The notes beneath the pieces are model-generated. The model saw only the letters and a program-made list of their open reading frames with translations, was not told the DNA's origin and ran no database searches. DNA of 64,000 nucleotides from Symbiodinium natans (taxonomy: Eukaryota; Sar; Dinophyceae; Suessiales; Symbiodiniaceae). The stretch lies in the NCBI GenBank assembly GCA_905221605.1, contig CAJNDS010000990.1:74501-138500 (forward strand). Direction: 5' to 3'. Below are positions 22,734-32,677 of the stretch, in pieces (position 1 is the first letter of the stretch; each line of letters starts with the position of its first letter). A program made the translations under genes and the position numbers.

Positions 22734-22945
22734 TAGGGTTTAGGGTTTAGGGTTAGGGTTTAGGGTTTAGGGTTTAGGGTTTAGGGTTTAGGGTTTAGGG
22801 TTTAGGGTTTAGGGTTTAGGGTTTAGGGTTTAGGGTTTAGGGTTTAGGTTAGGGTTTAGGGTTTAGGGTTTAGGGTTTAGGGTTTAGGGTTTAGGGTTTA
22901 GGGTTTAGGGTTTAGGGTTTAGGGTTTAGGGTTTAGGGTTTAGGG
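22734..22945. repeat. Longest TTTAGGG array, about 30 units
   Basis: Nearly perfect TTTAGGG over 210 bases, with two single-base slips. It is the longest clean array in the window and so probably the youngest. Confidence 0.95.
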
Positions 22946-23409
22946 ACCCTCCATGTCTAGCCCTGCAGGGGCTCTCTAGGGCACCTACTTCCCGAACTCC
23001 CTGGTAACATGAGGGAACGCCAAACTGTACTCTCGATGTCGCCTTTGCTTTAGCTGCCCTCCGAAAATCGCTAGAAGGAAGGGGGGGCTCCCAACAGGGT
23101 CTAGGGTTTAATTAGTGCATAAAGTAGTACTTCCCCACAACATAAAACCAAAAACCGCAACGCGCTCGCCCTCAAGCGCCAAAACCCTAAAGCCCTCCAG
23201 AGAGAGAGCCTCAACAATCCCTGCGCGGCGCCCTGCAGACCGAACTCCGGGTCTTGGGTGCAACATGCTTCGGGGTTTGGATTTCGGTGGGGTATAATGG
23301 TGTTTGGGCCTACAGGGCACCATAGGATTTCAAGAGAGGGCTTCTCGGGCGCTTACAGGGTTTAGAGCTCTATTGTGCGGAGGGCAGTTGTTGCTGATTG
23401 CGGTCGGCT

Positions 23410-23500
23410 GGCTGCCGCAGGGGCTCTAGGGGGCTGCGGTCTCGACCATCAAGGAAATTTCAGCGGCCGATATCTCCCTGGAGGAAGGGTAGATTCTCAG
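23410..23500 (-). CDS. Candidate micro-exon
   Basis: CCTCCAG precedes a minus-strand reading EISAAEISLMVETAAP, then a stop. The acceptor is plausible and the frame short. Confidence 0.35.
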
Positions 23501-23562
23501 GTTCTTTCTGGGAAGTTGCCCTAAGCCCTAAACCCTAAACCCTAACCCCTATCAACCCTAAG

Positions 23563-23649
23563 CCAAGGCGCGCTCAAAAATCTGTGATACCCGGCCTCGC
23601 TCAGAGGCGTCGTGAGACTCTGCCAACCTGAGTCTGATCACTATGTCCT
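23563..23649 (-). CDS. Candidate micro-exon
   Basis: The minus strand reads DIVIRLRLAESHDASERG and then RVSQIFERAL. It is one of the most protein-like islands, alternating charged and hydrophobic residues. It is flanked by CCCTAAA and TTTAGGG runs. Confidence 0.55.
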
Positions 23650-23864
23650 ATAAACCCGCACCTAGCATTTAGGGTCTCGGGTCTAGGGTTTAGGGTCTAG
23701 GGTTTAGGGTGTGGGGTTTGGGGAGTAACTTTCAGCCACTAGGAGGTGGAGACTCTGGCCTAAATTGGGGAGAATTCACCAAATTGGGCTCTCCGTGTGG
23801 GTCTAGCAAACCCCCAATGCTCCCGAGGGGATGAAGAGTGGGAGTCCGAAACCCTGAAACCCTG

Positions 23865-23957
23865 ACTCCTTAAAGCGCAAAAGCGCGTCGTGCCACCCAT
23901 CGTCAAGCCTGCCACGGAGAGAAAGTAGGTTCGGGCTGTACTGGGAGAGGACAGCAC
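23865..23957 (-). CDS. Candidate micro-exon
   Basis: The minus strand reads LSSPSTARTYFLSVAGLT and then MGGTTRFCAL. It is adjacent to a CCCTAAA array at 23,960-24,005. Confidence 0.4.
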
Positions 23958-24142
23958 TCAACACCCTAAACCCGAAACCCTAAACCCTAAACCCTAAACC
24001 CTAAGTGCTGCACACCAAGGGATGCTTCTCAAAGGCACCGGGAAAGAAGGAGCCATGGCTCTAGCCACAAACTGCCCATGAACCCCGCGAACTTAGCAAT
24101 GAAACGAAGATTCCTTCATCCGGATAACCCCTAAAACCCCCA

Positions 24143-24280
24143 AAGGAGGGACCCTAGGGACCTTAGGGGCTATTTGGGGTTTTTTTAAGGGCTACTTGGG
24201 TATATAGGGACCATGTAAGGTAGAAAAAAGGGGTTGTAGAGGGGAATAAGATTAAGGGTCCCTTCTAGGGGTCCCTCCTT
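24143..24280. mobile_element. MITE-like element, 138 bp
   Basis: The inverted ends AAGGAGGGACCCTAG and CTAGGGGTCCCTCCTT match with one extra base. The interior has no coding capacity. I found no second copy in the window. Confidence 0.6.
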
Positions 24281-24524
24281 CTACCCCTTAATGCAAGACA
24301 CCTCACAGTCTGCGCCCTAAGCCCTTGGATGCTGTGAGCCCAGCAAACTCTACCAGCCTAAGCACCCCGAACCGTGCTGTGTGCTTCAAGACCCACAACC
24401 GAAGTTTCACCCCAAGCACTCCTAGACTTTAAATCCTAATCTATCAATCCTACACCTAAACCCTAAACCCTAAACCTTAAACCCTAAACCCTCTCACCGA
24501 AATCCCCGCCATCATCCCAACGAG

Positions 24525-24614
24525 CTGCAGTTCGCGTAGGGGTCGGTGGCAAAGGGGTCCAGCGGCATCCCCTCCAACGGCACACCGCTAAAGCTACAGC
24601 TCCACGGGGGGTGT
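24525..24614 (-). CDS. Candidate micro-exon
   Basis: The minus strand reads SFSGVPLEGMPLDPFATD and then PYANCSSLG and a stop. It is Pro/Gly-rich and GC-rich against a repeat background. Confidence 0.5.
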
Positions 24615-24822
24615 TGGTTCCGAGTTCAGTGGTTGGTTTGGGCTTTGAAGCTCCTTTTGAAGGTCGCGATGAAGGGTTGAGGGTTTAGGGCTGAGCGTTG
24701 CAATGAACCCAAGCCCATACATCCTTGGCTGCACTTAGTAGGGTAGCTAGATTAAAGTGTTGGCTGCGATATTAAGAAGCCCAATAAACCCAAAAAAGCT
24801 AAGGATCTAAAGTTACAGTTAA

Positions 24823-24952
24823 GTACCACAAAGCATCTATGTGGCCCTGATAGCAGCCTGCCGGGACCAGTTCGCCGTACAGCATCTTGTTACGGTTCGA
24901 CTGTGAGACTTCTGAGGACTCCGTCATTGCGTTCTTGAGCTCCTCCGACGTC
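24823..24952 (-). CDS. Candidate exon
   Basis: The minus strand reads TSEELKNAMTESSEVSQS and then NRNKMLYGELVPAGCYQG and further residues. It is long by local standards and clearly protein-like. It lies next to a CCCTAAA array at 24,955-25,040, which would be the preceding intron. The protein is not recognised. Confidence 0.55.
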
Positions 24953-25570
24953 TAAGCCCCAAACCTTGAACCCTAAACCCTAAACCTTAAACTCTAACCC
25001 TAAACCCTAAACCCTAAACCCTAAACCCTAAACCCTAAACGAAGTGCATATGGACTCTGATGGCCAGAGCGAGTTACTCTAAACCTGCAAAATGAGCCCC
25101 AGCCCTGACCCGACGTTCGAAACTCCACAGCCCTAACCACCCTGGGCCCTCAAAAACTCTGGGGCTCAACCCTGCCACAACCCTCAATCCGCATAGTCTA
25201 AACCCTAAGCCCTAAACCCTAATTTCTAAACCCGAAACCCTAAGCCCTGAACCCTAAACCACTAATCCCCAAACCCCTAATACCTAAAAGCACACAAGCC
25301 CAGACTCCTATGCCGCAAAAAAGGCCTTTACCCATGGGCCCTGCCCCCTAGTCAGGCCCGATGCCTTCGGGCTTGGAGGCCCCGATAAACGTTAAGTTGG
25401 CATTCCAGGATTATAAGGGGCTTAGGGTTTAGGATTTAGGGCTGGGGTTTAGGGTTTAGGGTTAAAGGTTTAGGGTCCAGGGTTTGGGATTTATGGTTTG
25501 GTTTCGGGTTCCGAAACAAACCTCAAAAGCCCCCCCCAAAAACGCTGAACTTGGGAGGATTGCTGGGCAC

Positions 25571-25627
25571 CTGGTAAAGGTGCTCCTCCGCACCGTCGTA
25601 GCCTTGCCAATCCGGGTCACTCCCCAC
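25571..25627 (-). CDS. Micro-exon with GT-AG edges, 19 codons
   Basis: The minus strand has CCCTCAG, then 57 bases reading VGSDPDWQGYDGAEEHLYQ, then GTGCCCAGC. The length is exactly 19 codons. Both edges carry AG followed by G, so exon and intron share short flanking words. Confidence 0.55.
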
Positions 25628-26117
25628 CTGAGGGCTTCGCGTAGGCCCTCCCCCCTCGCCCCCCCCCCCCAAACACCTAAACCCCATAAGCCTTGTGAGA
25701 ATGCGACAATAAACCCCGCAAATGCTGTAAGTTTTTTAAACCTTGTAAACTGTGTAAACTTCGAGTTGAAGAGCTTCAGATGTAGCTTCTAGGGCTTTCT
25801 TGGGGAATGCTCTGGAGATGCAGGAGAATCGGTCATCGAAAGGGTTTCGTGAGGTGGTTTTTTAGCCCACTAAAAGCCTTGTCAAGCCTTTAAACCCTTT
25901 AAGCCCTTTAGATGCTTGCACCCTTAAAACCCCAAACCCGACCCCCTTAAACCCTCGAAGCCGCGCAGAGCCGGGCCTTTGAACCCGAAAGCCTTCAAAG
26001 CCTAAAACCCTTAATGAAACCCTTAATGCCCTCTAAATGAAAGCCCTTAAACCCTAAACCCTAAACCCTAAACCCTATGGTGGTTTAGAGTTCGGGGTTT
26101 TAGGCTCTGGGGTTAAG

Positions 26118-26193
26118 GAGTCCATGCCTCATGCTCAGATGCGCCATCTCCGCTGTTCGAGGTGGTGCTGACGGTGTCCTTAAGCGCATTGCG
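26118..26193 (-). CDS. Candidate micro-exon
   Basis: The minus strand reads NALKDTVSTTSNSGDGAS and then EHEAWTP. It is polar and possibly disordered. It abuts a TTTGGGG/TTTAGGG array at 26,194-26,313. Confidence 0.45.
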
Positions 26194-26324
26194 GTTTAGG
26201 GTTTGGGGTTTGGGGTTTGGGTTTGGGGTTTGGGGGTTTGGGGTTTGGGGTTTAGGGTTTAGGGCTTAGGGTTTAGGGCTTAGGGTTTAGGGCTTAGGGT
26301 TTAGGGTTTAGGGTTTTTATTGGT

Positions 26325-26405
26325 GGTTTACGATGTTAGGGGGTACCTTTTTGGGGTGCTTATTGTAAGGGGATCTTGCTATGGGGGGGGTCTATATTCG
26401 GGGTC
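26325..26405. repeat. Dispersed repeat family, copy B
   Basis: Aligns by eye with 18,835-18,905 over about 70 bases with substitutions and small indels. The function is unknown. Confidence 0.65.
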
Positions 26406-26588
26406 CCCTATTTTTCGTAAACCCACATATCTCAACAACAAATTGCCTTAACACCCCCAAAAGGGCCAAGCAAACCTAAAAAACTCAGACCCCAACCGCA
26501 ACTCCCGAACCCCCAAACCTTGAACCCTAAACCTCAACCCAAGCACTTAGACCCCAAACCGTAGATAAATCGCCAAATCCCTAAACTC

Positions 26589-26664
26589 ATGCAGCGGAAG
26601 ATTTCCCCAACTGCTTAGAAAAGCTTTTGAAGCCCCCAGTGCCTTTAGTCAACTCGCCCGGGCC
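26589..26664 (-). CDS. Candidate micro-exon
   Basis: The minus strand reads ELTKGTGGFKSFSKQLGK and then SSAA and a TGA directly before a TTTAGGG word. That TGA may be intronic. Confidence 0.45.
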
Positions 26665-27170
26665 AAGCCCTATACCATAAACCCTAAACCCTACGAAGTG
26701 ATGTCAAATTTGCAGGCCCCAACCCCCTCTCAAGCACCGTGCACGAGCCACAAGGCCACAAGGCCGTGAAGCTGAGAGTGCAGGGTTTCGGGTCCTAGGG
26801 CTGTCGGGTCTTAGGGCAGCTCCTGTCCGAAAAGAAGATTGCTCAGTGAGAATGCGACGTAGTGGCTGCAACGTTTAAGAAACCATGGCCAGAATCAGGA
26901 CACCACGAGCCTGGACACAAGCCTTGAAACCCTCAGAGCGCCCCGCAAGCAACCCTGCAACCCGAAGTGAGGGTCCAAAACTTGATGAGCCAGCTTGGCT
27001 AAGGGTTATAATGCAGGGTTTAGGGTTGGTTAAGGTGCTTCTCCCTAGTCAGCCTTGGGCAGAAAACCCGGTCAAGGCAAGGGCAGCCCAGCTTCAGTTT
27101 CGGACTGTGGGGCGAGGCCCGTCGAAGAGGGCGACACCTTTCAATTTCATTTAGGGCTTTCTGGAATTTC

Positions 27171-27260
27171 GGGGATGTTCCCCCCTTATCAAAACAGTCC
27201 TCAATCAGGAATACTAGTTACTAGTAGTACTTCCTATTGTAATCCATGTTAAGGACTGAG
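27171..27260. mobile_element. Degenerate copy of the GGGATGTTCCCCC MITE
   Basis: Begins GGGATGTTCCCCCCTTAT like the element at 14,816 and contains CAGTCCTCAAT, which also occurs in inverted form near 62,780. The right end is not intact. Confidence 0.5.
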
Positions 27261-27974
27261 TTTGCTTCGATGAACCTTCCCCGAGCCGGGCTCTTGAGAA
27301 ACTTGTGGTTCTGCTTCTGAGCTACTAGGATGGCCCTTGTACTACCCTCTGAAACATCTTCCGGAATATGATCCTCTTAAACCCAATCAGGGAAATACAA
27401 AATGTCCCAAGGGCCTCCCTAGGCCATGCTTTCCAAGAAACGATGCAAACTACCACGTGCGCAGATCTGGTAGGGCTTTAGGGCTTAGGCCCCAGAGTTC
27501 CGAGGGCCTTGTTGGGTAGTACTCCAGTACTCCTACCTCAGGCTCCAAGTGTAAACTGCTTGAATCTTAGGGTCGTTACATGTTCCCTCTGTCCGGGCCC
27601 TGAAAAGGGTTGCGAGTAGCAACGAGCAAAGCTTTTCAAAGCTCGAGGTCGCCCCTTATATACCCCTTATATTGGAGCAAGGGGAAGAAAACTCCTATTT
27701 ACAGATGGGCGGAGGCAGGCCATCTTTGGGGGGGAATCACCATGGGACCTTCGCGGCTTAATCCCCAGGAAATAAAAGCACAACGGGGGACCGTGGGAGG
27801 GCGCTCTAGAGGATGAAGCCCCCCCCCCACCCCACGGCCCTACGGAGCTGAAATGAGGCTCAGCGGCCTTGAAAGGCTTCGGGTACAGAAGCTTCGGGTT
27901 TTGGGTTTAGGGGTGCTGGGTTTGGAGGCTTCTAGTATTTAGGCAGGATTGCAGGACTTAGAGAGGGCCTTTCA

Positions 27975-28070
27975 GGCTGCCGAGGCACATTGGAGACCAA
28001 GCTGGTCTGCTTCGTCAACCTCAACAAGCAAGGAGCGGATCCGACCCCGAAACACCCCGAAACCACCCGA
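27975..28070 (+). CDS. Candidate plus-strand exon
   Basis: After CCTTTCAG the plus strand reads CRGTLETKLVCFVNLNKQ and then GADPTPKH. A competing frame (QDLERAFQAAEAHW) opens earlier. Either way the plus strand is favoured, in contrast to the minus-strand islands on the left. Confidence 0.4.
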
Positions 28071-28481
28071 AACCCCGAAGTTCTGCCCTGAAGCCCCCAC
28101 CTCCTACACAAAAACCCCCCTTGAACCCGAGATCCGGAACCTGAACCTCTTGAAAACCCGATTTACCCTGAACCTCAAACTCTTGAAGCTCTAAACCCGA
28201 TAAATCCGACCCCTAAATCTCCAACACCCTTTGCACCTGAGATCCTAAACCCCAAACTCTGGAAGGGCACATATCAGACTTAGTGTATAGGTAGAAGGCT
28301 TTGGTATTCTGGGGTCTCTAGGGCATTGAGGGCTTAGGGTTTAGGGCTTAGGGTGTTAGGGGGATCCTGGGAATCGAGGGTGTGTTAGGGCCCAACTTCG
28401 GGACCCTAAACCCTAAACCCTAAACCCTAACCCCTAAAGCCTAAACCCTAAACCCTAAACCCCCAAAAGTCTGAGGGTTAA

Positions 28482-28585
28482 CTTCGCGCAAGCGGCCCCG
28501 GAGGTGGGTTGGTGTCCAGCAGCGGCGGCTTGGGATCCAGAAGCTTGGCCACCACGGTGGGAGGCAGGTCCGTGTCTGCGGCGTA
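28482..28585 (-). CDS. Candidate exon
   Basis: The minus strand reads YAADTDLPPTVVAKLLDP and then KPPLLDTNPPPG and more. It is proline-rich and bounded by a CCCTAAA run (28,405-28,463) and a TTTAGGG/TTTGGGG array (28,586-28,693). Confidence 0.5.
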
Positions 28586-28824
28586 GGGTTTAGGGTTTAG
28601 GGTTTAGGGTTTGGGGTTTGGGGTTTGGGGTTTGGGGTCTGGGGTCTGGGGTTTGGGGTTTGGGGTTTGGGGTTTGGGGTTTAGGGTTTAGGGTGCGGCG
28701 TGGAAGAATTAGGGTTTGGAGCCTTGAAGCTTAGGGTTTATAGGCTTAGCGGGATTACAGAGTTGAAGGTTTGGGGATTGCCTCAATTTCAATGGACCAC
28801 TCCTAAAGCCTACCCTCTTTGCAG

Positions 28825-28891
28825 GCTCTGTTTACAAGAAAACATGCATAGGGTTCTCAGGAAGCCTGCAACAGGCGTTGGGGTTGATGAG
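28825..28891 (+). CDS. Candidate plus-strand exon 1 of a pair
   Basis: TTTGCAG precedes it. The exon reads LCLQENMHRVLRKPATGV and ends GATGAG in phase 0 before GTAGGT. It pairs with the exon at 28,923-28,991 across a 31-base intron. Confidence 0.45.
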
Positions 28892-28922
28892 GTAGGTTGA
28901 GAGATCTCATCAACGGCTGTAG
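28892..28922 (+). other. 31-base putative intron with hairpin edges
   Basis: Starts GTAGG and ends GGCTGTAG. The nine bases just before the donor (GTTGATGAG) recur in inverted form inside the intron (CTCATCAAC, 28,906-28,914), so exon end and intron could pair. Thirty-one bases is very short for an intron. Confidence 0.3.
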
Positions 28923-28991
28923 CGGGCCAGTAAACACGGCGACAAACAGATTCTACCGGCCGAAGAAGAAGAAACCGACCCCCTCAGATGA
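28923..28991 (+). CDS. Candidate plus-strand exon 2 of a pair
   Basis: In phase with the previous exon it reads RASKHGDKQILPAEEEET and then a few residues to a TGA. Another frame (RFYRPKKKKPTPSDES) is also open, so the phase is not certain. Confidence 0.35.
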   Translation, partial: RASKHGDKQILPAEEEETDPLR

Positions 28992-29688
28992 GAGCCCGAC
29001 TGCTGGCACTCCTGATTTTTGCAAACCCTACATCGACACAAGCCCTCAACCCTATAAGCCATAAGCCGTCAACCCGAAGCCCTGCGCTGACTACCGTTAT
29101 GGTATGAATCGACAGTGGCCAGAATAGTCGATCAACCCCCAAGCCTGCAAGCCAGATGTATGCGTATACAGTATACATGTACATGGATGAGAGAGTTGAG
29201 GGCCTCGGGCTATGTATTTCGGGTTCATCTCTTTCCCGTTGGTCGCAACACTGCCTCGGCTCATGAGGTACAAGCCGTACATCGCCTGTGGCTACAAGGG
29301 CTGGGGTAGCTCCTTCAACTTTTCGTGGCTCATCTAACGTAGTGTTCAACCCTAAACCCTATAGACCCCAAACTCTTCAACCCTGCAACCCTAAACGTCT
29401 AGAAGCTTCGGGTGCGTAGGGTTTGCGGACCGTAAGACTCTGCACGCTTTACGGCTCTAAACCCTGCAGGCCACAGACTCCATTAAGCCCAAAGACCCCA
29501 CCCGAAATCCCTAAACCCTAAAACCCTAAACCCTAAACCCCAAACGCCACACCCTAAACCCGAAACTGAAACCCTAAACCCAAACTAAACCGTAACCCCT
29601 AGACCCTCGACCCAAAACGCGCCGGAAGCCTAAGGGGGCATGAAAGCATGAAGCAGACCTGAAGCCTCTTCCGGGGGCCCTCGTCTTA
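28992..29688. other. Repeat-rich stretch with weak open frames
   Basis: CCCTAAA-type runs occur at 29,350-29,400 and 29,505-29,620. A minus frame at 29,097-29,282 (reading SRGSVATNGKEMNPKYIA) may contain an exon, but I see no edges. Confidence 0.3.
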
Positions 29689-29821
29689 CCGTTGGTTAGC
29701 AGGGAATTTTAGGGTTTTGGGTTGAGGGTTTAGGGTGGGGAATCAGGTGATGAGGTACCCTGTAATCCCTTAAAAGGGTAGATATAGGGCCCTGATGCCC
29801 CCATTCCCTGCTAACCAACAG
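29689..29821. mobile_element. MITE-like element, 133 bp, TA-flanked
   Basis: The 19-bp inverted ends (CCGTTGGTTAGCAGGGAAT on the left, one mismatch to the right) are flanked on both sides by TA, the Tc1/mariner-type duplication. A TTTAGGG word lies inside. A shorter related copy with CTGTTGGCTAGCAGGGA lies at about 62,904-62,990. Confidence 0.8.
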
Positions 29822-29990
29822 TAAGTAGCAGGGGCCTTTCATCCTACTAGATACCCTAGAGCCCAGAATGCCCACAAGCACTGGTTTAGGGGTGGGTTTT
29901 AGGGTCTTCAGGGTTTCGGGTTTTAGGGTTTACAATAAACCCAATAAACCACGGTTTAGGGTTTTTAGGGGTTTAGGGTCTACTAGGGTT

Positions 29991-29995
29991 TAGGG
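29991..29995. repeat. Target-site duplication TAGGG (left)
   Basis: TAGGG directly precedes the left LTR, and the same five bases directly follow the right LTR at 54,011-54,015. Both lie within TTTAGGG repeats, so the retrotransposon inserted into a telomere-type array. Confidence 0.85.
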
Positions 29996-30224
29996 TACGG
30001 GGGGCAACCGAAGGAGGACAGGGAACAAAACAGTCAACCCCAACAGAAGCCCTTAATACCCCTGGAACAACCAACAACCGAACAACAAGACCCCAAACCA
30101 AGGGCACACTTTTTACGAAACCTTTGACCGCTTTGGTCATGGCTTGAGCCAAAGATTACCGGGTTCATTGACCCTTCAACTTCCAATACCAACTCCTTTC
30201 TACAATACCAATTGCAGCTCCGCA
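29996..30224 (-). repeat. 3' LTR (229 bp)
   Basis: Read base by base against 53,782-54,010, it is the same 229 bases. On the minus strand it begins TGCGGAGC and ends CCCCCCGTA, so the end is TA rather than the usual CA. It holds the spliced-leader-like string at 30,143-30,162. Confidence 0.92.
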
Positions 30225-30234
30225 CTCCCCCTGT
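30225..30234 (-). other. Polypurine tract
   Basis: ACAGGGGGAG on the minus strand sits directly upstream of the 3' LTR, the expected position for the plus-strand DNA primer. Confidence 0.8.
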
Positions 30235-30333
30235 CCTAGGATTTCCTAGGACACATTGGAGGTGCAGATCTTTGGCCAAAAACCGCCATTTAGGCAGCAG
30301 CCAGCTGCTTGAAATGCACATTATGGTTTAACG

Positions 30334-31585
30334 TCATCCAGGACGAACCTTCAGCTCATTGGCTGAATCCTTTACCATTGAGGATTTCTTCACCTCGCAC
30401 CTGGAAAATTCACGTTCCAGCGGCCCGTTCCTCACCTTAAGGAACTCAGCATTCACCACCCAGCCATCCTTAAGGCAATGCTTACAAAGCGTCTTAGCTC
30501 TGAGCTGTGAATATCGCAGAACATCACAGTCACTGCTTGCGTGCATACAGTTCCCACCCACTGTTGTATACAAAGTGGCACTCGCAGGAACAACCACCGC
30601 TTTCTTGACCCACAGCCATTTATACAGCCGTCGAAAGAGGCACCATGCCAGTTCCCAGAGTATAATTGCTGCCACCAAATATGCAACAAGGTCTGAATTG
30701 TTGACAACCATTTCAATACCTTGAGCCAGAACCATCACCGTAGACGTGTTGGCGACCTTGCACACCCCTTCTTCTGAGCAAAAGAATCCAGCCGTGGACA
30801 CTTCTTCGCCACCAGTTGCCATCCCTTGCAGAGATGCAGCCACCATCATGACCGCCATTGCAAGGGAGGCTTTTTTCAAGTCAGTCCCTTGTACCAACAG
30901 TCGGAGACCCCAAAGTGCCTTTTGCTTTGCGTACACCTGTCCACTCATCAACTTAGTCAACAGGTCAGCGATCATATACTCACCGCGAAGATGCGCTATC
31001 ACCATATAACCACGGTCCACCAGAGACCTGACACCGGCTGCTCGAATTCTCAGGTGTCTTGTCCTCCAGCTTCCAGCAGGATATTGAATGATCGAGCACG
31101 TTGAAACCGAATCTGTATACAGCACTTTTTGCAGCGATTCTTCACCTGTTCCAACCAAAGCGGCAATTATAGGGGTGCACGACTGAATCATCGTTGCTCC
31201 CTCTATGGACGCATGTAATTCAGCTTCAGCTGTACTTAAAGCCACCGTTGATTGTCTTTGTGTTGCCCACATCACTGGACAGTCACCCCACACCACCACC
31301 GCTCCTGAGTGGCTCTTTTCGTTTTCACCTGCTGCAAAGCTGGCATCCGCGTAGGACTCCACCACCTTAACGCCTCGTCCATAACGCAACACCTCATTTC
31401 TTTCTTTTTCACATGTTGCGATTACTCCGAACGTCAAGCCTAACGTTGGAGTTGCAGCAAGGTATCGGAAAACCTCTTCAGCCTTTTTAACCACAAATCG
31501 CGGCCTTCGGGATGTCCACAAAGACAACTGGCTCGTGCAGAACGCCAAATCAGGTCGAGTTTTGATTGCCACCCAGAGGAACTCC
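30334..31585 (-). CDS. Copia pol, 3' part: RNase H and C-terminal tail
   Basis: This is the downstream half of pol, cut off from RT by the DNA transposon; the first codons read GEFLWVAIKTRPDLAF, the copia block after RT. RNase H follows with YADASFA (first Asp), STAEAELHA (Glu), LYTDSVS (Asp) and MIADLLTK (last Asp), so the active site looks complete. About 190 residues follow that are not part of RNase H. They contain a hydrophobic segment likely to span a membrane (around VAYLVAAIILWELAW), then a short Cys/His segment (GGNCMHASSDC and LCKHCL). The ORF has no start of its own. The tail's function is unknown. Confidence 0.88.
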
Positions 31586-31587
31586 CC
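31586..31587. repeat. 2-bp duplication (CC) left of DNA transposon
   Basis: CC here and CC at 45,707-45,708 fit a two-base target duplication. Removing the insert plus one copy restores GTA GGG GAG TTC in the pol frame (minus strand). Because the site is G-rich, other short duplications cannot be excluded. Confidence 0.6.
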
Positions 31588-31821
31588 CCCAGACCACCTA
31601 TTGGATCAGAAAATTGGAACCACCGAGCTGGCTCCAAAATTGGAACCGAAAGGATCCAAAGCATCAGAAATTTGGATACACTGGTATTCACAGCGCCCAG
31701 GCGAGAGTTCGATTTTGAGCCTTCTGAGCCAAGAAAAAGAGCAGGAGCCCTGCAGAGAAATTCATCTGCTAAAGTGTTGGACGTTTGAGCCAATTCGAAG
31801 AAAAACATTCTAGTTTAACTA

Positions 31822-31822
31822 C

Positions 31823-31857
<35 letters not shown>

Positions 31858-31988
31858 TATACATACATACATACATATATATATATATGTATATATGTCT
31901 AGACACGAACCTGTACATATACTTAGCCATATATCGATGTATATATATATATATAATTGTTTATTGTGTTATATATATATATCTGTTT

Positions 31989-32031
<43 letters not shown>

Positions 32032-32100
32032 TAAATACATACATATGTATACATATATATATATATATATATATGCATACATATATATATGTGTGTGTTT
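31822..32100. repeat. TA and ACAG microsatellites
   Basis: Several (TA)n blocks surround a clean (ACAG)n run at about 31,990-32,032, near the left end of the DNA transposon. Open frames across them on both strands are artefacts of the repeat. Confidence 0.9.
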
Positions 32101-32135
32101 ATACGTATTTGGGTGTTTGTTTGCTTTTGTATTTC

Positions 32136-32500
32136 TTATGTGGGCACCAAAACATCTTTGTACATAAATAGCCGGCTGCCAATTTGCGGCTGATTCCAAA
32201 GATCTGGAGGGATCTTGCTATGCTTGGGCGCAAGTTTATGAAGAGAAGTCCTGAAGAAAGTTCGGTGTCGAACTTCAGGATTCGGTTGAGGGTCAGGGTT
32301 TGAGGTTGTTCCAGACCTTGCCTCTGCCTTGGCCGGCAGCTGCTGGCTTGAGGGTTTGGGGTTTTTGGGTGTCAGGAACCAGCAAAGCAACCTTATAGTT
32401 TGGGGTGTAGGTCTTGGTTTGGGGTTTCGGTTGAAGCAAGGCCACTGCAGGCTTGTGAGGATGCCAGCTGCATGCCGCATCGCTCGGCAATATGCCCTGA
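32136..32500 (-). other. Weak open frame near transposon left end
   Basis: A minus-strand frame (32,136-32,555) runs across here. Only about 32,180-32,280 (reading RTFFRTSLHKLAPKHSK) looks coding. The rest contains telomere-like words. It could be a 3' exon of the transposase gene, but I cannot link it. Confidence 0.2.
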
Positions 32501-32501
32501 G

Positions 32502-32645
32502 TTGAAGGTTCATGGTACTTCTTAACCAATTATAACTGTACTTGTAACTGTACATCTATAACCACACTAGGTCATTCAAGGGGCTTATCAGTGGGTTTAT
32601 ACGTACAGTCATAATTATTGGTTAACAAGCACCATGAACCTCCAA
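32502..32645. mobile_element. MITE-like element inside the DNA transposon
   Basis: About 40 bases at each end are imperfect inverted repeats (TTGAAGGTTCATGGTACTTC and, from the right, TGGAGGTTCATGGTGCTTGT, both continuing TTAACCAAT). It is a third level of nesting: MITE in DNA transposon in copia. Confidence 0.7.
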
Positions 32646-32677
32646 TTAAGCCCTCACCCTTAGAACACGGCCTACCC

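Noticed and set aside
22734-22945. True chromosome end
   Set aside because: The array is internal with unique DNA on both sides, and arrays of both orientations occur all along the window.
31785-32199. Ile/Tyr-rich frames
   Set aside because: Translation of TA and ACAG microsatellites.
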